Shown: positions 44,294-56,701, counted from the first letter of the stretch. The stretch is DNA of 64,000 bases from Haliclona indistincta (GCA_964017065.1 OZ024783.1:4843399-4907398); one strand, 5' to 3'. A program made the numbers and translations. The notes: a model not told the origin generated them from the sequence alone.

Positions 44294-47065
44294 ATGGCAG
44301 CAAGCGGCAGTCAGGTAAGCCGAGTGACTAGATTGTCAGTTTTACATGTATGAAAGTGTTTATGTTGTTATTTTAGGAGGCCGAGAGCAATGAGCAGCGT
44401 TCTTTTCAACTTCACTTTGCTGACCTGTTCGAGTCCATCCAGAATCCAACTACACTCGCTGTGAGGCTGTACTCAGCTGGTCTACTGTCTCTTGAAACGA
44501 GGAATCGAATATTCGGTAAAACTTTAGACACAGAGAAAGTGACAGAGCTCTTAGTCGCAATAGAAAGAGCCATTCGACCAGATGCTCAGTGTTTTCAGAC
44601 GTTTTTAAATGAACTCGAAAAGGACCGTTCAACAAAACATGTCTGTGAGAAGCTGAAATTCACATTTAGTAAGTGCACCGAGTTATCATGCATGATTATC
44701 CAATATTAAATCATGCATGCTGTAGGTCAACTCAAAACACAAGCTCTTCGACGGGTATCATCGGGGTCTCTTGAACCAAATACAAGCACACCAAGTGAGT
44801 GTAAAACTATAAATTCAAACATTGTAACAATTGATCCCATGCACTCTTGCAGCTTTCTCCGTGGAGCAGTACAAGTTATTCCTAAAGAAATGTTATCGAC
44901 AGCCACTCCCTGATGATGATAAGCTACTCAAAACTGCTAGTAAGCACTTCATTGAGCTAGCTGTCATTAGCACTGAGGGTATCACCAGGAAGCAAGCAGA
45001 TGAGTTTACAAAGAAAAGTCTCCACGGTTTAACTGAAGAAATTTTGTGCAAAAAAGCTCCAATAGCACTAGATCATATACTAACCCCCAGACGTGATGGT
45101 AGACCAGTACGTTGTGTCCTGGTGGAGGGTGCACCAGGTATCGGCAAGAGCACACTGGCTTGGGAGGTGTGTCACAAGTGGGAGGAGTTAGAGAGCGTGA
45201 AGCAGTATGAATTGGTGGTGCTAGTTCGCTTGAGGGAAAAGAAGGCTCAAGAGGCACGCTGCCTTGGGGATCTGCTGCCGTGTGATGCTACCACTAACAT
45301 TGATGAACTTTTGACAGTAATAGGAGAAGGAAAGGGCATGCTTATCGTGTGTGACGGGTTCGATGAGCTTCCTCGAGAGCAGCGACAGGAGGGCTCAGTC
45401 TACATAGATCTACTTAAGGGTAGGCTTCTGCCAGAGGCTACTATTATTGTCACCAGTCGTCCTTCAGTAAGCTCTGACCTCTGGAGTCTCTGCCAGCATA
45501 ACATAGACAGGCACCTCGAGGTGATAGGCTTCACTAAAAAGCATATAGAGCAGTTTGCTGAGAGCGTGTTTAGTGGGGATGTCCTGGCAGGGTTCTTGTC
45601 TTACATCACCAGTAATCCTCCCATACACAGTATGATGTACATCCCTCTCAATGCCGTCATTGTAGCTCTGATATACCAGAATACTTATGACGTATCCACT
45701 ACCTTCCCTAAAACCATGACACAGCTCTTTGATTCCCTTACCTGTGGTCTCATTCGCAGGCATCTTGTGTCCACGCATCAGGTTCATGGTGAGTATTGCA
45801 TGCCTCCTTCTCTCCAGTGTACAGAGGACATTCCTTCTTTAATATATCAGCAGTTTCTTGAGCTAGCCAAAGTAGCCTATGAAGGTCTTCTTGACGAAAA
45901 GTATGTTTTTACTAACCTTGGTGAAAATTTTGTGCACCTTGGTTTGATGAAGAAGTACACGAGTCCAGATGTGCATGGTCCAGGGTACTCTTATTCTTTT
46001 CTCCATCTCACTCTTCAAGAATACATGGCTGCCCTTCATATTGTTTTTAGTGGCCTTCAGCTAGTTGGATGGCTAAAGGAACGTAACGTTGTTGTGAGGT
46101 TTTTGGCAGGAATATGCAGATGTCATAAATATCGTAGTCACCCTGTGTACCAGGAGTTGGTACAAATGCTTTCCACTAAGTCTCTACAGTTGGTCCATTG
46201 TGCATATGAGTGTCCTAGAATTATGGATGATGTAAAAGTGGACTATCGCGATGAATATGACACAATATGTGTAGAACCAGCTGTTGGCATTGACTGGTAT
46301 GTCACAGGATACTGCATCAGCACTTTTGATAAAAAATGGGGACTTTTTATTCGAGAAAAAGAAGAAATCGATCTCCTGGTGAAAGGCCTCAAATGTTCTT
46401 CTAAGGGAAAAATTCTTTTTCTAAAGTTGCAAGCAAAGCATCTTTTTCAAATAATAAGTCAATTGACAGATTTTTGCTGCCTTCGTAGCCTTGTGTTAAA
46501 GAACACAAGTGATGATGATGATCTTGATGATGAGGTCAGCACACAGCCACTGATTTCACTAGGAAGAACACTGACAAGGCTGGAATACAGAGGTCGCCTA
46601 AACACATTATTATTTCAACCCGCTTTAGACAGTGTCAATGATAGTGGTGATACTTACCATGATGCCTTGGAAACTTGGATGCTTCCGCTTGAAAACACAT
46701 CACTTAAAAAACTCATTGTCAGACGTAATTTGCTTATTTTGACTTCACTGACTTTTCTAAAGATTAACAGTCCCCGAGAAGATGATCTACGTGTTCTAAC
46801 TGACATTGTACAGTCACACCGCACACTAGAAGAACTACAAATTGGGGTTATAAGCTATCTTTATGCTTCAACTGGTGACTCTACAAACCTACGATTGCTA
46901 ATTGAGGCTGCCAACAAAGGTTGTTTAAGAGCGTTAACACTATCAAAAGTTGACTATGACAAACTGCCATCTTATTGCCGAAAAACGTACAGGCTTTGTG
47001 ATGAGGAGAGCAACATTACAAAATCAAGTGTAACAATTGTGTTTAAACCTTGGTCTTGGATCTAA
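44294..47065 (+). CDS. NLR-like receptor: CARD-like domain + NACHT + degenerate LRR, 864 aa
   Basis: Exons 44294-44314, 44377-44668, 44726-44794, 44853-47065 sum to 2,595 nt. Residues about 12-105 form a helical death-fold domain, best read as CARD-like (LAVRLYSAGLLS, ELLVAIERAI, FQTFLNELEKD). NACHT starts near residue 215: Walker A GAPGIGKST at 220-228, Walker B LIVCDGFDEL at about 291-300, sensor-1 TIIVTSRP at about 324-331, then the helical region with YSYSFLHLTLQEYMAALH typical of NLR winged-helix ends. The C-terminal 300 residues hold weak leucine-rich segments (LRSLVLKNTS, LKKLIVRRNLL, TLEELQIGV) but no regular LRR array. NLRs are cytosolic sensors that oligomerise through NACHT and signal by homotypic death-fold contacts. 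The large last exon carrying NACHT through the C-terminus is shared with its convergent neighbour. Ligand unknown. Confidence 0.85.
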
Positions 47066-47926
47066 AGGTTTACATTTGGTTTAGGGATTGCTTCATCTGT
47101 CTAGCCGTTTGTGAGTATTCATGATGATGAGATCATCTTGCAGATTCATGCATGGCTGCACCAGAGTATGAATGATCAAGGACTAAGACAATAACATCCA
47201 ATAATTTTATACGCCAGCAATCTGTAATGAGAACTGAACATTAACAAAACTTGCAAAGTAGCTCTTAATATTTCTTTGCAACTTCAATGACTAATCATGA
47301 TTGTATCTCTTCGCTAATAATAATCGATCGGCTGAAAAATGATTGTACTGCTAATAATATTATTATTAATTTTTGTACTACATCACTAACATTGTACCAC
47401 AAAATCAAACAAATGTACCATAGTTACCATAGTTACTCAATATCACACATTGTATCATGTTTTTTTACATAATGCTGACCTGACAATTGAAGATTGTAAA
47501 TCATTTAGTTGTTTTATACTGCAATTAAACCGTAATTATGCTACCATGATCATTAATTTTGATGTATAGGTTTCCCATTAATAACATTCTACACTGTTGC
47601 ATGGCTTAAGAAAATGTGTACTAATAAATTTAATCTGTCTCATGTTTGTACATGTCATTTTGCTTATTGAAATTTTCATCTTATGATGACCGTACTGCGT
47701 AGTTGGAAAGTGCGGTAGCTTTCATGATCATGTATGTAACTAATTATAATGCTAAGCATAATTATAATGTATCTATACCTCCTATTGTCAATTCAAGTAC
47801 GTTTACTGTATGTAACATTATAGCTTCAGTAATTATGAGAACATAGGAACTTGTTACGTATTAATTTTACACCAATTTAAAAACAGAAATTGAACATTAA
47901 TGCTGATACAAAAATCAATAATGATT
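47066..47926. other. Convergent 3' interval between the two NACHT genes
   Basis: AT-rich, with repeated TTACCATAGTTAC and AATTATAAT motifs; no gene or clear repeat seen. Confidence 0.55.
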
Positions 47927-50900
47927 TTACGGAAAATGAACCATTAGTTTATTGAATCCTTGATCTAGTCTGTTAGCATTCAGTTTTTCGACATTCTGCA
48001 TGGTCTTTTCACTTCTGTATGGTAGGTGAAGTTCTTGAAGAGTACTACTAGCTACTGCGAGACGGAGGATGCTCATGCAGCCATTCTCTGTAAAGTTGTT
48101 GCCTCTGAGGTCAACTGTGAGAATTGACGGTAGCGTGAAGAAAGAGCTGATTGCTTCAGAGTTAGTATCAGTAAGTTCATTCTCTGCCAGTGTTATAACT
48201 TGCAATTTCTCGTGGGTGCTGTGAGTCAGTGCTTTGCAGATGCCGCTAAAACAACAATCATCGAACTGTGTTCTACTGAATGTGACCTCGGAAAGATCTA
48301 CTTGCGACCGGATAATTTCTGACATTATCTCCACGGCTTGCTTTGTTCTAAAAGAACATTGTGTAAGAAAAATTACCTCAATAGTTCGCGGCGAAGCAAG
48401 CAGATACCTACTCATACTTTTCAGCTCATGCTCTCCAAGATTGCATTTATACCATCGTAACTGCCACTGTGTGCCTGAATTAGTCATCACAAAACCATAT
48501 ACAAGTGCTCGATACGGTTGAATATAATTCATTCTTGTAATCTTTAGAGTGCTAGATGTTTCTTTTGCGATTTTTGGACACACCTCTTTCCACTGACCTT
48601 CGAATATGCATTCGGCAATAAATGGAATCCCAATAGTGCGTTGATTTGAAAATATCAGTCTTGCTGAGCGAGACTTGAATTGGTCCATTCCACAGAAGAA
48701 TTTCAAAACCATCTCATAGGTATTCTTTATGAGATTTTCACTTAGCCATGCTCTTTGCTTGTCTGTCTCCATGTGAAAAACAGTATAAGCAGCAAGATAC
48801 TCTTGTATCGTAAGATGAAGAAAGTCGAAGGCACGCTCAATTCCATATGTGTGATAGACAAAGACAACTTTCATGAGTCCAAAACCATCAAATCCCTCAG
48901 ATTTATCAACATGACAAGCACGAGTAAGCTCCTTTTGTTTGAAACTTAGTTCCCCTTTATTAAGGCCTTCCAATGCCAATTGTCCAAGACTATGCAATGT
49001 TTTAGTCACAGGATCACCAAAACCGGACAGAGTCTGAACACTTTCAAACTCTTCCACTGCTGCTTCGCAATCATCGTCGTCGTTCAATTTACTGAAGTAT
49101 CGCTTCACTGTGTGCAAGACAAACTGACGATACACCTCAGTGAGTGTAGAAGGAAGCTTTAGTTTAGAAGCCCAGTAGACATAACACACTATGGTTAGAT
49201 TGATCGCTATGTAGCAGGTGCTAGCTACATTTGGATACGCTTTTAAGTCTTGAATAAGCTTTTGAGCAGCATCTTCATTTTCTTTAAAATAAGAACAGAT
49301 GTATTTTTCTACTTGCTCTTCTGTGAAGCCGACAACTTCAATATTGGTAAGTCGATCAGCTTGAGCACAATAACGTTTTAAATTCGGATCAATAGCACCA
49401 GGACGAGAGGTGACAATGATACTGCACTCTGGAAGAATTTCTCCTCTTACAAGTTTAGGGAAGAAGCTGTCTCTAAGTCTGCAGGATAGTCGCAACTCAT
49501 CCCATCCATCCAAGACAAACAGCACCCCACTGCCCATGGTCTGTTTAATGCGTTCAATATCTTTAAGGGTACAATTCTCGCCAAAATATTTCTGAAGATC
49601 ATCAACTTTGTCGACTATTCTCACAAGAGGAACTCGTAAAGGAAGGTACAGAACTAGTGAGAATTCTTCAAGCAGTTCATGGTTAGTCCAGTCTTGACAC
49701 AGCTTGAAAGCAAGGGTACTCTTTCCAATTCCAGGAGCTCCTTCTATGCTTATGACTTTTCGAGGCCCTGTGTAGTTTGCAATGTCTTTGATTTCAATTT
49801 TTGAACAATCTTTTACAATAGCACTGACTTCTCCTCTTTTAGATAGTTTAGTTACCTGTAGTATTTTAGTTTCCTCTAGTAGTTTAGTTTCATCTGTTCT
49901 AATTAGTTCAAGATTGATAAACTCCACTTTTACTGTTGGTGGCCACTCACAAACTTGACCATTTTTCGAAGAAATTTGGTAGAACTTTCTGAGAAACTTT
50001 TCGAGTGTATTCACTTTAGGCAGTGGCAATGGTTCTGCAAAAATAGATTAGAATTACTGTATGCACAACTTTTACTGCCTATTATAATTCTAGCCATTTT
50101 GAGAAAGTAATACCGTACAGTGGAAAATTTTCGCGAATGAATGAGATAGAGGATTTCGCGAATAATATTTTCACGAATCAGCGCTATTGGGCTATCTTTG
50201 TCAACTAAAACAAGACATTTGCGAATAAAATGTTTGCGAATAGCCTGTAATTTGCGAAAATTTTCTCCCGTGAAGATTTCCCGCTATACAGTATTATTCC
50301 TTTTGATAAACAATAAGGGATTCTTTGCTTAATTATAAAACAACTCTAAACACTAACCTGCTCTGTGCTTTCCTTCAATGAGATCTTGTCTGAGATCATG
50401 ACATAACTTTTTTTCATCAACATCATTTAGAGCTTTCAATAGTTGCTCAGCACAAGGAGACTGCTGGAGCCAAGATGCCATGGTCTCTCTTAGGCAGGCA
50501 TAGGCTTGATTTCCGTTATCATGCTCCACTATTTTCAAATCTTCATAGTCGAGTTTCAGTTTTATTCCAAAATCTAGCCATCTGGTTGCTACACCTTTGA
50601 GGAATTTAAGAAGCCAAGCCAAATCTCGCATATCCAGCTTGATTCCAACCACATCTAGGAAAATAATAAATTTAATTGTAAAACAGTCGTGTGATCAGAG
50701 ATGTTTAGGCATTTCACTTTCATTGTTAAGCTTAACCTTCTATATAAACAAGTAATAAAAACATTTTAACCAAAATGCAAGAGATTTAGGGTTGATACAT
50801 TTATCGAAAAAGTATGGAAACAAGATTTTGAGGATTGTAACTATAGCAGTATAATGCTACCTCCCTATTAAATTAACCACAACTATCGAAAGCAGTTAAT

Positions 50901-53900
50901 TTAGGGAGGTAGCATTATACTGCTATTGTTACAATCCTCAAAATCTTGTTTCCATACTTTTTCGATAAATGTATCAACCCTAAATCTCTTGCATTTTGGT
51001 TAAAATGTTTTTATTACTTGTTTCTTTCCTTTTTTTAATGACTTAGTTGGCACTTATGTTAATACAGTGTTACTGTAAAGAGAAAAGTATTTTACTGCAT
51101 GCGCGGAGTGACTATATACACTTGCATTCGGCTCTGCACTACATGCAACACAGACCATGCAACATTAGCTTATTAAGCTAGCTTTCTTACCAAGCCTGAC
51201 AGGCAAATCAGTGAAGATTTGCTCGTTGTCTGCAGTGAACACTGCTAGTAGAAGCAGCACTCACGTTCCAAGCCATTTGTACTAAGGTGCGCTTGCATTA
51301 GAATTATTACATACATGGGCATGCGCAAGTAGGCGTAACCTAGTAACGGAGTTCAAGCAGAAGCATGGAATAGAGTCTGTTATGGATGTTTTTCTGGAAT
51401 TACTCGCTTCTCCCAATGTTTTAGGCCCAAATAGATGTCAGGTGCACTGATGGTCATAGGTAGCATTGCTTCTGTGTACGTTTAGTTGCGTTTGGTTCGC
51501 TCGCTACTGTGCTAGACTCGCTGAAGAATAAGAAGAAGAAAGAAAGAAGAAGATGAACAAATGGGTGACCACGTGAACTCTGGTTTACCACCTTAAACCT
51601 GGTTTCTTTTGCTTCTAAAGGTCTCGTTGTAATCGTGCAAATAGCTTCTGAACGTTAGATTAGCTTGAAACGCCCGTACGGCGAAGATATGGCAGTGCCG
51701 TTTTTAGTGCCTCCAGGCGAGACGCCATCTTGTCATGCCGATAGCAACTGACCTTATAGTCTTTATTAGTAGACTCATTGTAAGCGCTTACCTCTCAGGA
51801 TAGCCCCTAAATAGTTCAAATACGCCTGATGTCGTCAACACCCAAAATAAACGTGAATTATTGCGTTTAGCCTAAGTGTAGCCGCCATCTTGTTTTCCGC
51901 CCAACCCTAAATATGCCACGTCTACCGCGTGGCATAATATAGGTTAGACGACGGATCGAGGCAACTACGGGATTTAGAGTGCCGCGAGAACCGATGTATA
52001 GACTTTCCGAGCACGTAGCGCGAGGGCGTCTATTTCAGTTGCCAAGGCGCTGTAAATCCCGTAGTTGCCTCGATCAGTCGTCTAACCTATATTTATACTA
52101 CAGCTACATTATAACAATAAACAGACGCAAATAATTTTGGAAAAACAATGGTTGATGACCGTCCCAAAGCGACAAGTTCCTGCAGCATGAGCGTTTCTTT
52201 TTGCTCGAAAACACATGCTGTGACCAGGCTGCCACACCCACAAATGCCGGTTTGCGTTACACGTGGCAATGGCTGAACTACGAACGGTTAGAATGATAGT
52301 TACTAGAGTTCAGCAGTCTTTTGTACGTGCTGTGTGCGTTTATTAGGCAAGCTTTAAGCTGTCAACATAGTAAAACACGGCGAGTTACTCAGTGCTTTCT
52401 TACGATTTTCATGCACAACAAGTCAATCGTTGCATCGATCGTAGCCAAGTACCCGGGCCTATAGACGCTGTGCTGTCCATGCCAGAAGCGAACACAACAC
52501 ATACTGGCCCAGTAACTACCAAAGCTAGTACCTGTACAAAAGAAACTCATGCCAGAGGAAAACATGATCATGAGTTCCAGCGGAAAATACGAGTTCCCGT
52601 GGAAGAATACATGATTTGTTATCCTCCAACTGACCAATCAGATTCTAGAATTACATTGAACTGTAGTATAAATATAGGTTAGACGATGGATTCGAGGTGT
52701 CTACGGGATTTAGAACACCGCGGAAACCGATGTTTAGACGTCCCGAGCGCGTAGCGCAAGGGCGTCTATTTCGGTTTCCAAGGTGAGCTAAATCTCGTAG
52801 GCACCGAGAATCTATCGTCTGAGGTGTTTAGACCATACCTGCGCTTAAGCAAACGAAGCGCTTGAGGTAGTAGAGAGCACAAAGAAGTTCCCAGAGTCAA
52901 GCGGCAGCCCGTTTTCAAACGATGGCAGTATAAACTCGCGTGCGTTTTTCGACGACGCCATGTTTTTGTGGTTATTAATTACGTGGTTAATTAAAGGTGG
53001 TCTAAGTAAACTCAGCGGTGTACTAAGTGAAATCAGCGGTGGTCTACTTGATTTAGTTTACCTCTGGCTGACCAATCAAAATGCAGAATTACATTGAAGT
53101 ATGGTCTAAGATGTCTTAGACCACAGCTAAGCGATGTTGACCAACCAGGTGCATAGCTGCCGGTCTCTAAATCTCATAATGCACTCCCGCCACTGCCGCA
53201 ACTTCAGAATGGAATCCCACCACACGGCGCAGACTACGGTTCTGTGAGCAGAGTACTACTGAATAAATTTTACAACGTAACGCTCACATGTCGTTGCTTG
53301 TCATTTCTGTTTGCTGTTGCTATGGTCTAAATCAGTTAGACAGTGCATCCAATCGGATCTACGCGATGTAGAAGCCCTCGAGCCGTTACCATAGCGCCCT
53401 CGCTATGCTCGGACACTACATAGCAACGGCTCTCGGGCTTCGAAATCGCGTAGATCCTCAGATGCGCTGTCTAACTATTATTTATTGCATTTCATGACTG
53501 CATGTTTATAGTCTCATATCTCAGCTTGCATTTTAAAATTACATTTATTACATCCATGAGAGTGCAAATGAGCCTGTCTGGCTGAATAAAGCAGCAATTG
53601 TTTGGATTTTGTCAGTATGAGCTAATAACAGTATTCATGTTCAGACTTTAAAATCATAATTCATATGAATTCCAGGAAATTTAAAATGGGTTACATTAGA
53701 CTAAGCAGCTTATAGCAGGAGCTATAGTGAAGAAAATTTAGCATAGACATAAGGCATGTCGGATACAGTGTATAGCTACACATTGGAATACTGTACATGT
53801 ATTGTCATGTATTGTACCCTAGTAGGCTAGCTTGCTAGACCCTCCCAGCTCTCTCGCTCAATGGACGGGTGGAGCTACGAGCTCCATCCCATAACCCTGT

Positions 53901-54374
53901 CTATCGAGCGAGAGAGCGGGAAGGGTCTAGCAAGCTAGACTAATTGTACCTTTGAAATCCACTTCCTCATCAGGTACATGTAATGAAACATGTGGCTTGT
54001 GTACATTTTGCTTTGCAAGAGTGACAAAGCCTAAAATTGTGTATATAAAAGTACACTATAGTACCAGTATAATATACAATGGATACCTTTTCTTGCCATC
54101 ACGGTTTTAGCAAGTGCCGCTTCATCAACTTCAGGTGATTTTAGCACATCAAGAAGTTTTCTCCAACAAGTCCTAGATTTAGGATGATCACTAACTATGT
54201 TGTGAGCTAGCCAAGAATTGAGTACTGCATACAAACAGATATCACTACGATCGCCATTAGTGGTCCTGATTTGACTGATCTCTTCGAGACTACGTCCTAG
54301 GCTCAGTCCAATTTTCTCCCACTTGTCCTTAGCAGGTGATGTTGATTGAAAGACATCAGTGATGTCTTGAGCGG
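47927..54374 (-). CDS. NLR-like receptor: two death domains + NACHT + LRR
   Basis: Three exons are clear (minus): 54374-54087 (death-type domain, KWEKIGLSLGRSLEEISQI, WRKLLDVLKSPEVDEAAL), 50654-50358 (second death domain, VVGIKLDMRDLAWLLKFL, ACLRETMASWLQQSP) and 50034-47927 (NACHT and LRR). Phases join exactly (G|AT and G|AA). In the last exon Walker A is GAPGIGKST, Walker B VLFVLDGWDEL, sensor-1 SIIVTSRPGA, then FLHLTIQEYLAAYTVF. The end has two to three LRRs (LQVITLAENELTD, ILTVDLRGNNFTENG, LQELHLPY). The frame of the first exon is open upstream to an ATG at 54,441, but the CACAG acceptor at 54,375 suggests a further 5' exon not found, so the N-terminus is unresolved. The 3.4-kb intron between the death-domain exons is packed with inverted-repeat elements. 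Architecture DD-DD-NACHT-LRR fits invertebrate NLRs. Confidence 0.85.
50111..50293. mobile_element. MITE, GGGAAATTTTCGC family, copy 3
   Basis: Ends TACCGTACAGTGGAAAATTT and GATTTCCCGCTATACAGTA, interior GAGATAGAGGATTTCGCGAA; lies in the intron between death domain 2 and NACHT. Confidence 0.82.
50746..51023. repeat. Near-perfect 278-bp inverted repeat
   Basis: Arms of about 130 bp, left AAACAAGTAATAAAAACATT and right its complement ending ACTTGTTT, pair almost without mismatch around a short centre at about 50,884 (ACAACTATCGAAAGC). High arm identity suggests a young foldback element. No coding capacity. Confidence 0.92.
51937..52093. repeat. Palindromic element, GCGTAGCGC core, copy a
   Basis: About 157 bp with ends ATAGGTTAGACGAC / GTCGTCTAACCTAT, inner arms GGCAACTACGGGATTTA / TAAATCCCGTAGTTGCC, and an off-centre CGAGCACGTAGCGCGAGGGC. 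Its ends match the right end of the mini-ORF elements, so it may be an internally deleted derivative. Confidence 0.82.
52668..53118 (-). mobile_element. Mini-ORF element, copy 3
   Basis: Reverse-oriented full copy: TATAGGTTAGACGATGGATT at its 3' end, GAGCGCGTAGCGCAAGGGC, mini-ORF (52,961-52,845), and CTCTGGCTGACCAATCA, an inverted CCAAT motif, near its 5' end. Confidence 0.78.
52845..52961 (-). CDS. Conserved mini-ORF, 38 aa, in repeated element (copy 3)
   Basis: Reads MASSKNAREFILPSFENG and ends STTSSASFA followed by TAA at the same place as copy 1. The codon-for-codon match to copy 1 with a single 3-nt length difference near the start is what coding constraint would leave, though youth of the repeats could do the same. 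Confidence 0.4.
   Translation of the reverse strand: MASSKNAREFILPSFENGLPLDSGNFFVLSTTSSASFA
53333..53476. repeat. Palindromic element, copy b
   Basis: Arms GTTAGACAG..GGATCTACGCGAT and ATCGCGTAGATCC..CTGTCTAAC with inner GAAGCCCTCGAGCCGTTACC / GTAGCAACGGCTCTCGGGCTTC-type pairing. Confidence 0.8.
53826..53940. repeat. Palindromic element, copy c
   Basis: Ends GCTAGCTTGCTAGACCCT and AGGGTCTAGCAAGCTAGAC, inner arms CTCTCGCTC / GAGCGAGAG and GGAGCTACGAGCTCC at the centre. Confidence 0.85.
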
Positions 54375-54529
54375 CTGTGTAAGTAAAAATTACAAGAACT
54401 GTTACTCTATGTATCAAATCATTTTTAACAGGAACATTCATTAGTAGGAAACTATCAAGAAGCTGCAGGAAGCTATGGCGCTACATATTTATACCAGTGG
54501 CGGTTCTAGGACAAAAATTTTAGGAGGGC

Positions 54530-54905
54530 ATAATTGCCGAGCGCCTTAGCGCGAGGCATGTAATCGCGGAGTACTGTGTCGAAATTGTATGTTTGTATAT
54601 ATGTCACGCTTAGGAATGCAATCAGTCCATATGGTGAGGCCCATACTGTAGTATTGTATGCGAGGGCCACGAGGGCAGCAATTGCAAGGCCCCGGGATTG
54701 CACGTTCTTTCATAACTACTCGACGTTCTTTCATAACTTGACTACAAAATGGACGACGATTTGTCTTCCAATCTCGCTTTCCATGAACCACCCTCATCAG
54801 CTATACTGTGACTGATGCTGCAGCAAGAACCGGGGCTTTGGCGCGGGAGAGGAAGCGCAGACAGCGTGAAGTTGCACCACTGCTTACTCGGTATAAACAT
54901 AATCC
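54530..54905 (+). mobile_element. Dispersed element with basic mini-ORF, copy 1
   Basis: Shares ATTGCCGAGCGCCTTAGCGC and TCACGCTTAGGAATGC, in the same order and spacing class, with 55,358-55,735. A frame with ALARERKRRQREV is present but has no clean start. Confidence 0.55.
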
Positions 54906-55357
54906 CGCGCTGTATTTACTCTCCATTACAATTAATAGAGCAAACAGACATTTCACACCTTCATGAAAGGGCTAACAAAGGACTGTCTACAGAAACTGAA
55001 GAACATAGGTTATAGTTCTTGACTCAATGCTAAGACATGTCTTGCTTATGACTCCTCCGACACTGTTAAACTATGAAACAAATTACCTGCTGAGATTGTA
55101 CATGTCTCCGCTCCATCCCTCGATCTCTGTTTTCAAGAGAGATAGTCGTGGCTATCTATCTAGTAACTTATGTTGTTTGTCTTTTCTTTTGGTTGGTACC
55201 CTTGTAGCTTTTTTGCTACTGGTACAGCCATGCATTTCTTGCAAAATTGTCATAGGTATTATAGAATTATTTAGAGAGAGCAGAATTAATTTCAATACTA
55301 TATTCAAGGAAAAGTCGTGATGGTTTTGGTTATTATCAATGAACAGAAGAAGATAGA

Positions 55358-55751
55358 TAATTGCCGAGCGCCTTAGCGCGAGGCAAATAATCGTGACGGT
55401 ATGCGGAGGACTGGAGCGTCGTGCGTTTTCTCAGTAATGTTAATATGTATGTATGTATGCATTGTCTATTCTCACGCTTAGGAATGCTAATCAGGGTTAC
55501 GGCGAGGGCTCATGCTACGTATTATACTGCGGGGTCACGGGATCGCTGGACTCGGTTGTGTATGAGATCATAGAACTTAACGGTGGGCTGAGACCATGGC
55601 GGATCAGATCCCAGAGTCTACTCCTGACAAAGCCAAGTGGCTAGCTCGGCTCAGGAAGAGAAAACAGAGAGCAGTGCCTGAGTCTAACGCCACAAAAGAA
55701 GCAAGGCACGCCATCATCAGTACTACTAACAATACACGGAACCGGCATTGA
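55358..55751 (+). mobile_element. Dispersed element with basic mini-ORF, copy 2
   Basis: Second copy of the element at 54,530. Contains a clean ATG-TGA frame, 55,596-55,751, 51 aa, with WLARLRKRKQRAV aligning to the basic stretch of copy 1. Possibly a nuclear-localisation or nucleic-acid-binding peptide, or a fragment of a transposon protein. Not recognised. Confidence 0.5.
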
Positions 55752-56309
55752 CCCTTAGGTCGTCTGACACGAGGCCGAAAACAGGGATCTAAGACAGGCT
55801 AGCCTGCTAAGCGGCTGCTATTTATGACCTTAAGTTCTCATTCTTCTCAAGTACGCCGCACACTAGCTCGCTTTATCCGTACCCTGACCAGTCTGCTGTC
55901 GCGCCTCACCCACAAATTTTAGGTGGTCAATAATAACTACTGAATAAACTCCGCGCGAGGCATTCATGCGTATTCGTATCTCCTAGTAATTATTATTATT
56001 AATGAATTTTATTTCTGTGCGAGGCAAAAACATGCTGTAAGTATACCTAGTAATTATTACTCATAATTATGAGGTGTGGTTGTCTAGATGAGAAAACAGT
56101 TTCTGAGTTACTTTTACATGGTTACTTTGACCTCTACTTTGCTAAAAAGGCTGCTCATTCACTTAGTAGTAATGGCGGGCCTGCACAGTTTTTTACTAAA
56201 TCCATTGTGTGGTTTATTACTGGCTTTGCTACTGGGAAATTTTTGTGGCAATGGCCCCCTAGAACCGGTACTGAATTATATAAATACTACGGAACGAATT
56301 ACAGTTGTT

Positions 56310-56506
56310 CTGTTGATTTCGCGTTTGTTCGAACAGCGTGGAATTTTTCCGTGGTCGCGTTGTTGGCTGTAGTGTGCTGGTTATTCGAATTCTGACATCA
56401 CTAAAGCTTTCTCTAGAAGCTGGGGAAGTATTTCGTGGTGTTATCAACGCGACCACGGAAACAATTCCACGCTGTTCAAAAAAACGCGAAATCAACAGTA
56501 GGTCTA
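56310..56506. repeat. Inverted repeat, about 60-bp arms
   Basis: CTGTTGATTTCGCGTTT..GAACAGCGTGGAA..CCGTGGTCGCGTTG on the left pairs with CAACGCGACCACGG..TTCCACGCTGTTC..AAACGCGAAATCAACAG on the right. Lies just upstream of the ankyrin gene start. Confidence 0.85.
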
Positions 56507-56701
56507 AAAGACTCACTCAAGTATTTGTCCATCTATCTTCAGTGCCCGTAAAACAGATTGAGAATCTATGGTCCAGTCCCAGTGTTCTTCTTGCGTAGGC
56601 AGCAACACATTTTACTACGTAAGCAGACACACGCCCATCAATGGAATTGCTTTGTCCACCCTGCGTTACTAACAAGGATCACGTGAAAAAGTTTGTTTAC
56701 T

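Noticed and set aside
56069..56395. Candidate small protein gene with hydrophobic segments upstream of the ankyrin gene
   Set aside because: Two overlapping frames of similar length, no recognised domain, and the 3' half lies in one arm of an inverted repeat (56,310-56,506).
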